Source: Hasllibacter halocynthiae
Lineage (GTDB): Bacteria; Pseudomonadota; Alphaproteobacteria; Rhodobacterales; Rhodobacteraceae
Direction of reading: 5' to 3'
NCBI RefSeq assembly: GCF_003003095.1
Contig: NZ_PVTT01000001.1
Coordinates: forward strand, 806,001 to 870,000
DNA: 64,000 bases
Shown here: positions 16,528 through 26,081 of the stretch, piece after piece
Position numbering within the stretch: the first letter of the stretch is position 1
How the letters are laid out: every line of letters starts with the position of its first letter
Program-made: the position numbers and the translations under genes
The notes under the pieces: generated by a model
What the model saw: the letters and a program-made list of their open reading frames with translations, nothing else
What the model was told of the DNA's origin: nothing
Databases searched by the model: none

Positions 16528-17904
16528 ATGAAGGACGCCCTGCCCGACAGACCCGCCGCGCAAGCCGGCCCCGGCGGACCGGCCCAGCTCCCCGCGGCCA
16601 CGGGCGCGGGCGGCGACCGGAGGGCGTGGCGCAACGTGGCGGTGCTGGTGGCGGCGCAGGCGTTCCTCGGCTCGCAGATCACGATGATCTTCGTGATCGG
16701 CGGGCTCGCCGGGCAGTGGCTGTCGCCGATCGCATGCCTCGCCACCCTGCCGATCTCGCTGATCGTGTTCGGCTCGATGACCTCCGCCCCGTGGATGAGC
16801 GCGCTGATGCAGGCCAGGGGCCGGGTGTTCGGCTTCGTCACGGGGTCCATGTCGGGCCTGCTGGGCAGCGCCGTCGCGGCCTACGGCCTCATGACCCAGA
16901 GCTTCTGGGTCTTTCTCCTCGGCTCGTACATGACGGGCATCTACATGTCCGCGCAGGGCTTCTACCGGTTCGCGGCGACGGACACGGCATCCGACGGGTT
17001 CAAGCCCAAGGCCATATCCTACGTGATGGCAGGCGGGCTGATCTCGGCGTTGATCGGGCCGCAGCTCGTGAAGGTGACGGCGGACGGGGCGGTCGCGGCC
17101 TCGCTCGGGCTGCCGCCGGTTCAATATCTCGGTACCTACGTAGCGGCGATGGGGATCAACCTCGTCGGCACGCTCTTCTTCTTCCTCCTCGACATCCCCC
17201 GGCCGGAGGCGCCGAGACCCACGGACGCGCCCGCCCGCTCGCGGCTGGACCTGCTGCGGACCCCGCGGATCGCGGTGGCGATCGTGGTGGCCATGGTGTC
17301 CTACGCGCTGATGAACCTCGTGATGACGTCGACGCCGCTGGCGGTGGTGGGCTGCGGGTTCCAGGGCACCCTCCTGCCCGGCCTCGACCTCGCCGCCCTG
17401 CCGGAGGACGACCTGCGAACGCGGTTCGTGGCCCATGCCTCGGACGTCGTGTCGCTGCACGTCATCGCGATGTTCGCCCCGTCCTTCTTCACCGGCCACC
17501 TGATCGTGCGCTTCGGGGTCGAGCGGATCATGGCGGCGGGCCTCGTCATCCTCGCGGCGGCAGGCGCGGTGGCGCTGGCCGGGACGGCGCTGCCGAACTT
17601 CTTCGGGGCGCTATTCCTGCTGGGTCTGGGCTGGAACTTCGGCTTCATCGGCGCGACCACGATGCTCGCCCAGGGCCACGCCCCGAGCGAGCGGGGGCGC
17701 GTGCAAGGCATGAACGACGCGCTGGTCTTCGGCATGGTGACGGTCGCCTCGCTGGCCTCGGGCGGACTGATGAACTGCTCGGGCGGCAGCGCGGTGCAGG
17801 GCTGGACGGCCGTGAACGTGGCCATGGCCCCTTTCCTCGCCCTTGCGGGGGGCGCGCTGATCTGGCTGGCCGTGCGCGGACGGCAGGGCCGGCGGGCCGG
17901 CTAG
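16528..17904 (+). CDS. MFS transporter, 12-helix
   Basis: A 458-residue major-facilitator protein with a hydrophilic, Pro/Gly/Ala-rich N-terminus of about 35 residues, six hydrophobic helices, a cytoplasmic loop rich in Arg/Pro near the middle (DIPRPEAPRP...) and six more helices. The conserved loop before the C-terminal helices (GHAPSERGRVQGMNDALVF) is typical of MFS carriers. No substrate can be named. GGAG precedes the ATG. Its TAG stop overlaps the TAG stop of the opposing gene in the palindrome CTAG. Confidence 0.85.
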   Translation: MKDALPDRPAAQAGPGGPAQLPAATGAGGDRRAWRNVAVLVAAQAFLGSQITMIFVIGGLAGQWLSPIACLATLPISLIVFGSMTSAPWMSALMQARGRVFGFVTGSMSGLLGSAVAAYGLMTQSFWVFLLGSYMTGIYMSAQGFYRFAATDTASDGFKPKAISYVMAGGLISALIGPQLVKVTADGAVAASLGLPPVQYLGTYVAAMGINLVGTLFFFLLDIPRPEAPRPTDAPARSRLDLLRTPRIAVAIVVAMVSYALMNLVMTSTPLAVVGCGFQGTLLPGLDLAALPEDDLRTRFVAHASDVVSLHVIAMFAPSFFTGHLIVRFGVERIMAAGLVILAAAGAVALAGTALPNFFGALFLLGLGWNFGFIGATTMLAQGHAPSERGRVQGMNDALVFGMVTVASLASGGLMNCSGGSAVQGWTAVNVAMAPFLALAGGALIWLAVRGRQGRRAG

Positions 17905-18656
17905 AGGCGGCCGGTCAGGGCGGCCTTCGCGAGGGCGACGGGGTCGCCGCCGGGGGCGAGCCGATCCTCGATCACGGCGTAGGGATCGCGCGCCGCGCGC
18001 CGCAGCACTGGGCGGGCCCGCCAAGCGGCGAGCATCGCCGGTGCGGCGGCCTTCGGCCAGCCCGCGCGGCGCGCCCCGGCCAGGCGGTCCAGCCCCCGCC
18101 GGGCCAGCGCCGCTACGGCATCCGGGCGCCCGTCCGGCAGCGGCCGCTTGCCTGCCGCCTCCAACGCGGGGACGGCCCGAAGCCAGGCGGCGAGGCCCTG
18201 GGCATGGGCCGCGCCCCGGATCGCCCCCTCGCCCTCGCCCGCCCCGAGGGCGCGCGCCGCGACCCAAAGGAGGTTCCCGGCCGTCGCGTCCAGATGCGCG
18301 TCCAGCGCCTCCCCGTCGTCCATGCCCTTCTCGTGCACGTCCCACCGCCGCGCCTCGACCGCCGCGGTCAGGAGGCGCGCGCCTTCCGCGTCCAGCACGG
18401 CAGCCAACGGGGTCGTCACCTCGTGGCGACGGACCTCGCCAAGCCCCGCGATCTCCTCCAGGGCGTCGATCCACCACTGAAGGCGCATCTCGGCGATCAG
18501 CGGCTCCTTCGTCAGCCAGGGCGCGCGCGAGACCTCGACGTTGAAGGCATAGAGGGGGAACAGGATCGCGCGCGCCGGAACCGCGGCGGCCATGGCGGCG
18601 CGGAACCGGTCGGGATCGCCCCGCTCGACCAGCGCGGCGCAGGCCTGCCAGCTCAT
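17901..18656 (-). CDS. Squalene/phytoene synthase-like protein (NDUFAF6-type)
   Basis: A 251-residue all-helical protein of the trans-isoprenyl diphosphate synthase superfamily. The motif EMRLQWWIDALEEI is the characteristic signature; the second aspartate-rich region is weak. At about 250 residues it is shorter than true phytoene synthases and resembles the alphaproteobacterial relatives of mitochondrial NDUFAF6, a complex I assembly factor. No other carotenoid genes are nearby, so a carotenoid role is not supported. It overlaps cimA by ATGA. Confidence 0.75.
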   Translation of the reverse strand: MSWQACAALVERGDPDRFRAAMAAAVPARAILFPLYAFNVEVSRAPWLTKEPLIAEMRLQWWIDALEEIAGLGEVRRHEVTTPLAAVLDAEGARLLTAAVEARRWDVHEKGMDDGEALDAHLDATAGNLLWVAARALGAGEGEGAIRGAAHAQGLAAWLRAVPALEAAGKRPLPDGRPDAVAALARRGLDRLAGARRAGWPKAAAPAMLAAWRARPVLRRAARDPYAVIEDRLAPGGDPVALAKAALTGRL

Positions 18657-20281
18657 TCGGCTGCTTCGGCGGCGGAGAGATCGCGCACCATCTTCCAGCG
18701 CACCGCGTCGAGCAGCGCCTCGAAAGACGCATCCACGATGTTCGCGCCGACGCCCACGGTGGACCAGCGCGCGCCCGCCCCGTCCTCGCTGTCGATGACG
18801 ACGCGGGTGACCGCGTCCGTGCCCTTGCCTGTGATCCGGACCCGGTAGTCCACGAGGCGCATGTCGTTGACGACCTCCTGGAACGGCCCGAGGTCCTTGG
18901 CCAGCGCCCGCCAAAGCGCGTTGACCGGGCCCTTATCGCGCCCGTCAGGCCCGATGCTCTCCGAGACCGACAGCATCTTCTCGCCGCCGACCTTCACCAC
19001 GACGACCGCCTCCGAAAGGCTGACCATGCGGCTCCGCCTGTCGCGCCGCCGCTCGACGGTGACGCGGTAGCGCTCGACCTCGAAGAAGGGTGGCAGACGG
19101 CCCAGCTCGGCCCGGGCGAGCAGCTCGAACGACGCTTGGGCGGTGTCGTAGGAATAGCCCTCCGCCTCGCGCGACTTGATCCGGTCGAGGATGCGGGCGA
19201 GCGCGGGATCGTCCGGGGCCGCATCGATCCCAGCGGCGGCGAGGCGCTGGCGGAGGTTCGACCGGCCTGCCTGATTGGACATCGGCACGACCCGTTCGTT
19301 GCCTACGGCCTTCGGGGGGACGTGCTCGTAGAGGGCGGGGGCCTTGCCGACGGCGCTGGCGTGCAGCCCGGCCTTGTGGGCGAAGGCGGCCGCGCCGACA
19401 TAGGGCGCCTGCCGCCGGGGCACGCGGTTCAGGATGTCGTCCAGCATGCGGCTGGTGCGGGTCAGGCCCGCCAGCGCCTCGTCGGTGACGCCCGTGGCGA
19501 AGCGGTCCCGCCATGGCGCCTTCAGCTCGAGGGTGGCGATCAGGGTGGTGAGGTCGGCGTTGCCCGTCCGCTCGCCCAGGCCGTTGAGCGTGCCCTGGAT
19601 CTGGCGCGCGCCTGCGTCCACCGCGGCGAGCGAGACGGCGACCGCCTGGCCGGTGTCGTCGTGGGCGTGGATGCCCGTCGCGCCCCCCGGGATCCCGGCC
19701 CGCAGCACGGCCTCGACGCCTTTCGCGGCGTCGGCGGGCATGGTGCCGCCGTTCGTGTCGCACAGCACGATCCAGCGCGCCCCGGCCTCATGGGCGGCGC
19801 GAAGGCATTCCAGCGCATAGCCCTGGTCGAGGGCGAGGCCGTCGAAGAAGTGCTCGGCGTCGAAGATCGCCTCGCGCCCTTCGGCGACGAGATGGGCGAT
19901 CGACTCGCGGATGCTCTCCAGGTTCTCATCCGGGGCGATGCCCAGCGCCTGCTCGACATGCGCGGGGGAGGTCTTGCCGACGAGGCAGACCGCCGGGGTG
20001 CCGGCGTTCAGCACGGCCGCGAGCACGTCGTCGTTCGCGGCCGAGCGCCCGGCGCGCTTGGTCATCCCGAAGGCGCTCAGGGTCGCGCGCAAGGTCGGCG
20101 GCGCCTCGAAGAAGGCGTCGTCGGTGGGGTTCGTACCGGGCCAGCCGCCTTCCACGTAGTCCACCCCCAGCGCATCGAGCGCCCGCGCGATCCGCGCCTT
20201 CTCATGGGGCGAGAACTGGACGCCCTGCGTCTGCTGCCCGTCCCGCAGGGTGGTATCGTAGAGGGAGAGGCGGGTGGTCAC
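18653..20281 (-). CDS. cimA: (R)-citramalate synthase CimA
   Basis: Condenses acetyl-CoA with pyruvate to citramalate, giving a threonine-independent route to 2-oxobutyrate and isoleucine. The 542-residue protein has the HMGL-like barrel with [14 protein letters not shown] at the start and the metal and substrate region [12 protein letters not shown]. The GxGERxGNADL motif is present as [12 protein letters not shown]. The C-terminal LeuA-type regulatory domain begins around residue 400. The start is GTG, overlapping the TGA of cysS (GTGA); the frame extends further but only this site places the DTTLRDG motif at the normal distance. Length fits CimA rather than LeuA. Confidence 0.88.
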   Translation of the reverse strand: MTTRLSLYDTTLRDGQQTQGVQFSPHEKARIARALDALGVDYVEGGWPGTNPTDDAFFEAPPTLRATLSAFGMTKRAGRSAANDDVLAAVLNAGTPAVCLVGKTSPAHVEQALGIAPDENLESIRESIAHLVAEGREAIFDAEHFFDGLALDQGYALECLRAAHEAGARWIVLCDTNGGTMPADAAKGVEAVLRAGIPGGATGIHAHDDTGQAVAVSLAAVDAGARQIQGTLNGLGERTGNADLTTLIATLELKAPWRDRFATGVTDEALAGLTRTSRMLDDILNRVPRRQAPYVGAAAFAHKAGLHASAVGKAPALYEHVPPKAVGNERVVPMSNQAGRSNLRQRLAAAGIDAAPDDPALARILDRIKSREAEGYSYDTAQASFELLARAELGRLPPFFEVERYRVTVERRRDRRSRMVSLSEAVVVVKVGGEKMLSVSESIGPDGRDKGPVNALWRALAKDLGPFQEVVNDMRLVDYRVRITGKGTDAVTRVVIDSEDGAGARWSTVGVGANIVDASFEALLDAVRWKMVRDLSAAEAAE

Positions 20282-21750
20282 AGCAACGCCTTCAGCGCGG
20301 CGCGGTCCACGCTGGGGCCGGGGGACCATTCGGTTCCGCCAGGGCCGTCGCGCACCTCGATCCCCGCCGCGACAAGACCGTCGCGAATCGCGTCGGCGCT
20401 GGCGAAGTCGCGGGTCCCCTTCGCTTCGCTGCGTTTCTCGAGCAGCTTCTCAACCAGTGGGACTACCTCGAATGCATTCTCGATTGTCGCTCGCAGTTGC
20501 TGCGAATCGTGCGCAGACGCCAGTGTCTTAGGATGATCCCAAAGGTTGAGCCCCAGTAGGGAGAATGACGCGGCGATGGCCTGTCCGCTCTCAATAAGCT
20601 CGGTGGCTGTGTATCGAACGGCCAAAGCACGACGTCGGAGAAGCTGAAGTGCACTTGCGGTATCCAAGTCATTCCGTAGGGCTTCGACGATCTCGGGAAG
20701 CGGCGATACCGTCCGATCTAGTCCACCTTCCTGTTCACGAATGCTGCCAAGGGTGCCGGTGAAGTCCCCAATCATCTTCGACGCTTCGTGCAGTCGCACA
20801 ACCGAGAAATCGAGCGGCTCCCGGTAGCGAGTCATGAGGAATGCCGTTCGTATGGTCGGTCCGTCCACCGGAACCCCACCATGCCTGCCCGTCTCCAGCA
20901 AATCCCGCACCGTGAAGAAGTTGCCCAGGGACTTGGACATCTTCTGCCCCTCGACCCGCAGCATCTCGGAGTGGAGCCAGTAGTTCGCGAACCCCTCGTC
21001 CGGGTGGGCGCAGGTGCTCTGGGCGATCTCGTTCTCGTGGTGGGGGAACTTGAGGTCCGAGCCGCCGCCGTGAATGTCGAAATGCGGCCCTAGCAGCTCC
21101 GCCGACATGGCCGAGCATTCGATGTGCCAACCCGGGCGGCCGCGACCCCAGGGCGAGTCCCAGCCCGGCGTGGCGTCGTCCGAGGGCTTCCAGAGGACGA
21201 AGTCCATCGGATCGCGCTTGTAGGGCGCGACCTCGACCCGGGCGCCGGCGATCATGTCGTCGACCGATCGCTTCGACAGCACGCCGTAGCTCGGGTCGGT
21301 GCGGACCGCGAAGAGGACGTGACCCTCCGCCGCGTAGGCATGGCCCCTCGCGACGAGGTCCTCGATCATGGCGATCATCCCGGGAACGTGGTCCGTCGCG
21401 CGCGGCTCGTCCGTAGGGGGGAGGTTGCCCAGGGCCGCCATGTCCTCGTGGTACCAGTCGAGCGTCTCGTCCGTTATCTCGCGGATGGGGCGCCCGGTCT
21501 CGGCGGCGCGGGCGTTGATCTTGTCGTCCACGTCCGTGACGTTCCGGACGTAGCGTACATGATCTTCACCGTAGAGGTGCCTGAGGAGGCGGAACAACAC
21601 GTCGAACGCGACGGCCGTGCGGGCATTCCCGAGATGCGCGCGGTCGTAGACCGTGGGCCCGCAGACGTAGAGGCGCACGTCCGACGGGTCGATGGGGACG
21701 AAAGGGCGCCTCGTCCCGGTCATGCTGTCGTGGAGCCTCAGGGTCGTCAT
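20278..21750 (-). CDS. cysS: Cysteinyl-tRNA synthetase, with an atypical C-terminal half
   Basis: Charges tRNA-Cys. The class I motifs are C30 in [13 protein letters not shown] (39-42) and KMSKS (270-274), with zinc ligands C30, C212 and the PHHENE segment. The second ATG (21750) was preferred because GGAG sits six bases before it. Residues about 291-430, the helical and anticodon-binding region, are encoded by DNA of about 58% GC by hand count (20461-20880). An upstream 120-bp sample of the same gene is 72.5% GC. Codon use there is mixed, and the segment after KMSKS ([17 protein letters not shown]) is unlike the usual GxxGEVIR. The frame is intact, so the enzyme is presumably functional. Confidence 0.93.
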   Translation of the reverse strand: MTTLRLHDSMTGTRRPFVPIDPSDVRLYVCGPTVYDRAHLGNARTAVAFDVLFRLLRHLYGEDHVRYVRNVTDVDDKINARAAETGRPIREITDETLDWYHEDMAALGNLPPTDEPRATDHVPGMIAMIEDLVARGHAYAAEGHVLFAVRTDPSYGVLSKRSVDDMIAGARVEVAPYKRDPMDFVLWKPSDDATPGWDSPWGRGRPGWHIECSAMSAELLGPHFDIHGGGSDLKFPHHENEIAQSTCAHPDEGFANYWLHSEMLRVEGQKMSKSLGNFFTVRDLLETGRHGGVPVDGPTIRTAFLMTRYREPLDFSVVRLHEASKMIGDFTGTLGSIREQEGGLDRTVSPLPEIVEALRNDLDTASALQLLRRRALAVRYTATELIESGQAIAASFSLLGLNLWDHPKTLASAHDSQQLRATIENAFEVVPLVEKLLEKRSEAKGTRDFASADAIRDGLVAAGIEVRDGPGGTEWSPGPSVDRAALKALL

Positions 21751-21911
21751 GGCCATCTCCGGCGCTGGCTGCGCGCGGCGGGGGTCGTGACGATGGGATG
21801 CCGCGCGCGGAGGGTGTCAGTGGGTCCGGCAAATGCAGGTGCGGGCGGGCATGCCCGGCCGCTAGCCGGTCGTGGAGGCGATGTAAAGATCCTGCCCCCG
21901 CTACCCGGACC

Positions 21912-23465
21912 CTAACGTCCCCGGAAGAGGCCGCCGAGGAAGCCGCGCACCATCCGGCGGCCGGTCGTGCCCTTCAGCTCCTTCAGGACGACCGTGGCGA
22001 GGGCCCCGCCGATGCCGTCGACGAAGCCGCCGGAAGCCGGCTTGCGGCCCCGCGCGGCGGAGCGGCCGACCCGCTCGCCCGACCAGCGCCGGCCGGCCTG
22101 GTACTCGCGCTGGGCGGGCCCGGCATCCGCCTCGGCTTCCTCGGCGGCCTCGGCTTCCTCGGCGGCCTGCAGCGCGCGCTTCTTCAACCGCTCGTAGGCG
22201 GAGATGCGGTCGAACGCGGTCTCGTAGGTTCCTGCGACTGGGCTGGACGCTATGATTTCGGCCCGCTCGGCGTCCGTAATGGGCCCGAGCCGCGACGAGG
22301 GCGGGCGGATCAACGTGCGTTGCGCCACGCCCGGCGCGCCCTTGTCGTCGAGCAGGGAGGTCACGGCCTCGCCGGTGCCGACCTCGCGGATCGCGTCCTC
22401 GACGGAGAAGGCCGGGTTGTCGCGATAGGTCTCGGCCGCCTGGCGCAGCGCGCGGCGGTCGCGGGCGGTGAAGGCGCGCAGCGCGTGCTGAACCCGGTTG
22501 CCGAGCTGCCCCAGGACGTCATGGGGCACGTCGTCGGGGTTCTGCGTGACGAACCAGACGCCCACGCCCTTCGAGCGGATCAGCCGGGCGACCTGCTCGA
22601 CCTTGTCGACGAGGGCCTTGGGGGCGTCGTCGAAGAGGAGGTGCGCCTCGTCGAAGAAGAAGACGAGGCGGGGCTTCTCAGGATCGCCCACCTCGGGAAG
22701 CTGCTCGAAGAGCTCGGAGAGGAGCCAGAGCAGGAACGTCGCGTAGAGGCGCGGCGAGGCCATCAAGCGGCCCGCGTCTATCACGTTGATCCGGCCCTCG
22801 CCGTCCGGCGTGGTCGCCATGAGGTCGCCGAGGTCGAGCGCCGGCTCGCCGAACAGGGCCTCGCCGCCCTGCTCCTCCAGGACGAGAAGGCGGCGCAGGA
22901 TGCTGCCCACCGTCGCGCGCGAGACGTTGCCGTAACGCAGCGCCAGGGCCGATCGGTTCTCGCCCACCCAGACGAGCATGGCCTGCAGATCCTTGAGATC
23001 GAGAAGGGGCAGCCCCTCCTCGTCGGCGGTGCGGAAGGCGATGTTCAGCACCCCTTCCTGCGCTTCCGAGAGGTCCATGAGGCGCGACAGGAGGAGCGGC
23101 CCCATCTCGGCCACGGTGGTGCGGAGGGGATGCCCCCGTTCGCCGAAGAGGTCCCAGAAGGTGACGGGGAAGGCGCGGTGCTCGAGGTCGAGGCCGATGG
23201 TCGCGGCACGCTCGGCGAAGGCCTCGCGCATCTCCGGCCCGGGATCGCCGGCCTTCGCGAGACCCGCGAGGTCGCCCTTCACGTCCGCCAGGACCACCGG
23301 AACGCCGGCGGCCGAGAATCCCTCGGCCATGATCTGCAGCGTCACCGTCTTGCCTGTGCCCGTCGCCCCCGCGATCAAGCCATGGCGGTTGGCACGGCGC
23401 AGAAGCAGGTGCTGCGGCGTGGCGTAACCCTTGCCGCCGCCGCCGATGAAGATGGCGTCGTCCAT
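21912..23465 (-). CDS. HerA-like ATPase, DUF853 family
   Basis: A 517-residue ATPase of the HerA/FtsK superfamily. The Walker A GATGTGKT is at 33-40, the Walker B strand is LVFFFDEAHLL and WFVTQNPDDVP is a sensor-like segment. Proteins of this DUF853 type are widespread in proteobacteria with no settled function; DNA translocation is a family-based guess. A C-terminal Glu/Ala-rich stretch is encoded by a perfect 18-bp tandem duplication. The ATG with AGGGAT upstream was preferred to one eleven codons earlier. Monocistronic. Confidence 0.87.
   Translation of the reverse strand: MDDAIFIGGGGKGYATPQHLLLRRANRHGLIAGATGTGKTVTLQIMAEGFSAAGVPVVLADVKGDLAGLAKAGDPGPEMREAFAERAATIGLDLEHRAFPVTFWDLFGERGHPLRTTVAEMGPLLLSRLMDLSEAQEGVLNIAFRTADEEGLPLLDLKDLQAMLVWVGENRSALALRYGNVSRATVGSILRRLLVLEEQGGEALFGEPALDLGDLMATTPDGEGRINVIDAGRLMASPRLYATFLLWLLSELFEQLPEVGDPEKPRLVFFFDEAHLLFDDAPKALVDKVEQVARLIRSKGVGVWFVTQNPDDVPHDVLGQLGNRVQHALRAFTARDRRALRQAAETYRDNPAFSVEDAIREVGTGEAVTSLLDDKGAPGVAQRTLIRPPSSRLGPITDAERAEIIASSPVAGTYETAFDRISAYERLKKRALQAAEEAEAAEEAEADAGPAQREYQAGRRWSGERVGRSAARGRKPASGGFVDGIGGALATVVLKELKGTTGRRMVRGFLGGLFRGR
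22131..22166. repeat. Perfect 18-bp tandem duplication inside the DUF853 gene
   Basis: The unit CTCGGCTTCCTCGGCGGC occurs twice in direct succession. On the coding (minus) strand it encodes AAEEAE twice, a flexible acidic stretch between the ATPase core and the basic C-terminus. It is likely to vary in copy number among strains. Confidence 0.9.
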
Positions 23466-23826
23466 TGTCGATCCCTTCGAGAAATTCACAGGCTCCATAC
23501 AGGGACGATCCTGAGGCGCGCCAGACGGAACGCCGACTGCAAGGCGGTTTGCGCCGCACGACCTGAGCCCCCTCCCCGGTCAGCGGAAGCTGCGCCTTGC
23601 CATGCGCTTGACCCCCCCGGCAGCCGGACATAACGTTGCGTCCAATCAACGAGCCGGCCGGTCCGGCAGGGAGTGGGAGGGGGTCCGCGAGGGCCCCCTT
23701 CCTTCCGTTCGGAACGCCTCCCGCCGGCCTCGCCCCGCTGCGGGCACCCGCGTTCGAGGGCGGCGCTGACAGCGTCCGGACGCCGTGCTAGGCGGGCGCC
23801 AGCCACACTTCGAGGATCCTAAAGAC
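23466..23826. other. 361-bp divergent intergenic region
   Basis: The region separates the DUF853 gene (minus) from ialB (plus) and must hold both promoters. A TTGACC hexamer at 23608-23613 is a possible -35 box for ialB, but no good -10 element follows at the expected distance. Open frames across it are low-complexity and not supported as genes. Confidence 0.4.
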
Positions 23827-24558
23827 ATGACGACCAGGCCCATCGCCCTCTCCGCCCTTCTCGCCGCCACGCTGGCGGCCGCGCCTCTCTCGGCGCAGGA
23901 CGCAGCGACCGACGACACAGCTGCGGACGCACCCGCGGGCGCACCGGCGGACGCCGGCGCTGCCGCGGCCGACGACGCCGCGCCGGCCGGGGGCGGCGAC
24001 ACGAACGGCGCCGCCGACGCCGGGGCGGAAGGCGCGGAAGACGGCGCCGAGGCGGAGGGCGGCACCAGCGTCGAGGATACGGACCTCAACCTGGCGCCCG
24101 ACGTGATCGAGGTCGGCGACCGCTACATCGACGCCGAGTTCACCGATTGGCAGCGCCAATGCGTCCGTGCGCCCGAAGATCAGGAAGACGACTGCCAGCT
24201 CTACCAGCTCCTGCGCGACCAAGACGGCAACCCCACCGCCGAGATGAGCGTCTTTCCCGTGCCCGGCAACGGCGAGGCGGTCGCGGGCGCGACCATCATC
24301 ACGCCGCTGGAGACGCTGCTTCCCGAGGGCCTGCGCCTTTCGGTCGACGGGGGCGAGGCACGGGGCTACCCGTTCACCTTCTGCGCCGCGATCGGCTGCT
24401 TCGCCCGGATCGGCTTCCGCCAGGCCGAGATCGACGCCCTCAAGCGCGGCAACGCGGCGACCATCGTGATCAACCCCGTCGCCGCGCCGGACACGGACGT
24501 AGAGCTGGACGTCTCCCTCTCCGGGTTCACCGCCGGATACGACTCGCTCTCGGAGTAG
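23827..24558 (+). CDS. Invasion-associated locus B (IalB) family protein
   Basis: A 243-residue secreted protein. A Sec signal (about residues 1-23, ending PLSA) leads into a roughly 75-residue Ala/Asp/Gly-rich low-complexity linker, then the IalB fold. Recognisable parts are the start FTDWQRQCVR, PLETLLPEGLRLSVDGG, a cysteine pair in YPFTFCAAIGCFARI, and the end SLSGFTAGYDSLSE. Despite the name it is common in non-pathogenic alphaproteobacteria and its role is unknown. GAGGAT lies upstream of the ATG. It converges with the ketosynthase gene, 22 bases away. Confidence 0.86.
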   Translation: MTTRPIALSALLAATLAAAPLSAQDAATDDTAADAPAGAPADAGAAAADDAAPAGGGDTNGAADAGAEGAEDGAEAEGGTSVEDTDLNLAPDVIEVGDRYIDAEFTDWQRQCVRAPEDQEDDCQLYQLLRDQDGNPTAEMSVFPVPGNGEAVAGATIITPLETLLPEGLRLSVDGGEARGYPFTFCAAIGCFARIGFRQAEIDALKRGNAATIVINPVAAPDTDVELDVSLSGFTAGYDSLSE

Positions 24559-24580
24559 GGGACGGATCCCCGGGGGCGGC

Positions 24581-25789
24581 CTAGGCCGCCCTCAGGGCCA
24601 GGACCGCGTTGTGCCCGCCGAAGGCGAACGCGTTGGAGAGCGCGGCCCCCACCTTCGCCTCGCGCGCCTCGTTGGGTACGACGTCGAGCGGGCAGTCCGG
24701 GTCCGGCGCCTCGTGGTTGACCGTGGGCGCGACCAACCCGTCTCGCACCGCCATGATGACGGCCAGCAGCTCCACCGCGCCGGTGCCGCCGATCAGATGC
24801 GCGTGCATGGACTTGGTGGAGGACACCATCAGCCGGTCCGCATGGGCGCCGAACGCGTCCGCCAGGGCGGCGCACTCCGTCCTGTCGTTCGCGGCGGTGC
24901 CGGTACCGTGCGCGTTGACGTAGCCGACCTCGGACCGGTCCAGGCCGGCGTCCCGCAGCGCCCCCCGGATGGCCCGCGCCGCCCCTTCGCGCGAGGGCAT
25001 GACGATGTCGCTCGCATCCGAGGTCATCGCGAAGCCGGCCACTTCGGCGAGGATGTCGGCCCCGCGGCGCATCGCGTGCTCGCGCTCCTCCAGGACGAAG
25101 GCGCCGGCACCCTCGCCCTGGACCATTCCCGTGCGGCCCAGGCTGAACGGTCGGCAGGTGTCGCGGGCCATGACGCGCAGCCCCTCCCACGCCTTGATGC
25201 CGCCGAAGTTCAGCATCGCCTCCGAACCGCCCGTGACCATCACCGGCGCCAGCCCCGACCGGACGAGCCAGAACGCCTGCCCGATCGCATGGTTGGACGA
25301 CGCGCAGGCCGAGGCGACCGTGTAGGACGGACCCCTCAGGTCGTGCCGCATCGAGACGTGCGCGCAGGCCGCGTTGTTCATCAGCTTGGGCACGGTGAAG
25401 GGATGGACGCGGTTCTTCCCCTCCTCGTAGACCGCGCGGTAGCTCTCGTCCCGGGTGTTGTGGCCGCCGTCCGAGGTGCCGAGGACCACGCCCGACCTCT
25501 CCGCCAGCTCGCCGTCGAAGGAGAGGCCGGACTGGGCGATGGCCTCCTCCGCGGCGATGAGGGCGAACTGGGTGCAGCGGTCGTAGAGGGCGAGCTGCTG
25601 GCGGTCGAAGCGCGCCGCCGGATCGTAGCCCGGCACCTGTGCGCCGATCCGCACCGAGAGGCGGTCCACGTCGCGGAAGTCGAGCGGGCCGATGGCGCAG
25701 CGCCCCTCGCGCATCGCGGCGAGGGTGGCGGCCACGTCCGGGCCGAGCGGGTTGATCGTGCCCGCGCCCGTGACGACGACGCGCTTCAT
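24581..25789 (-). CDS. Beta-ketoacyl-ACP synthase II-like (FabF family)
   Basis: A 402-residue condensing enzyme for fatty-acyl elongation on an acyl carrier protein. The catalytic set is complete: C162 (ASACASSNHA), H294 (VNAHGTGT), K326 and H331 (STKSMHAHLIGG); GGHN near residue 391 ends the fold. It is not the housekeeping fabF context. It is followed upstream by a dedicated acyl carrier protein and lpxD, ten bases separating it from the ACP gene. This suggests a specialised acyl chain, perhaps for lipid A; that link is inference from context. Confidence 0.86.
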   Translation of the reverse strand: MKRVVVTGAGTINPLGPDVAATLAAMREGRCAIGPLDFRDVDRLSVRIGAQVPGYDPAARFDRQQLALYDRCTQFALIAAEEAIAQSGLSFDGELAERSGVVLGTSDGGHNTRDESYRAVYEEGKNRVHPFTVPKLMNNAACAHVSMRHDLRGPSYTVASACASSNHAIGQAFWLVRSGLAPVMVTGGSEAMLNFGGIKAWEGLRVMARDTCRPFSLGRTGMVQGEGAGAFVLEEREHAMRRGADILAEVAGFAMTSDASDIVMPSREGAARAIRGALRDAGLDRSEVGYVNAHGTGTAANDRTECAALADAFGAHADRLMVSSTKSMHAHLIGGTGAVELLAVIMAVRDGLVAPTVNHEAPDPDCPLDVVPNEAREAKVGAALSNAFAFGGHNAVLALRAA

Positions 25790-25799
25790 CGGGGCCGCC

Positions 25800-26072
25800 T
25801 CACGCCGCGCCCTTCTGCTCCCGCACGAGATGCTCGACGGCGCCGCAGATCGCCCCGACGGAGGAGATGTCGAACTCCGACGCCTGCGGGTCGTTCGCGT
25901 TGAACGGCACCTGGATGTCGAACGCCTCCTCGATGGCGAAGATGCTCTCCACCAGGGCGAGGGAGTCGATCCCCAGATCCTGCAGGCTCTGGTCGTCGGC
26001 GACGTCCGACGGGTTCAGCAGGGCCTGTTCGGCCAGGATCGTTCGGGTGCGGCTGCGGATGTCGGACGGCAT
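25800..26072 (-). CDS. Acyl carrier protein, specialised
   Basis: A 90-residue acyl carrier protein. The phosphopantetheine site is S37 in DLGIDSLALVE, and the following EEAFDIQVPFNANDP helix is acidic as in other ACPs. It is longer at both ends than the housekeeping AcpP (about 77 residues) and roughly the size of AcpXL, the carrier for very-long-chain lipid A acyl groups in Rhizobiales. Its position between lpxD and a ketosynthase supports a dedicated role; assignment as AcpXL would be a guess. Confidence 0.87.
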   Translation of the reverse strand: MPSDIRSRTRTILAEQALLNPSDVADDQSLQDLGIDSLALVESIFAIEEAFDIQVPFNANDPQASEFDISSVGAICGAVEHLVREQKGAA

Positions 26073-26081
26073 GGGGGCGAT

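Noticed and set aside
20461-20880. Idea that the cysS low-GC patch is an inserted mobile element
   Set aside because: The reading frame and part of the CysS sequence pattern ([11 protein letters not shown]) continue through it and no inverted repeats or transposase are present; allelic replacement fits better.
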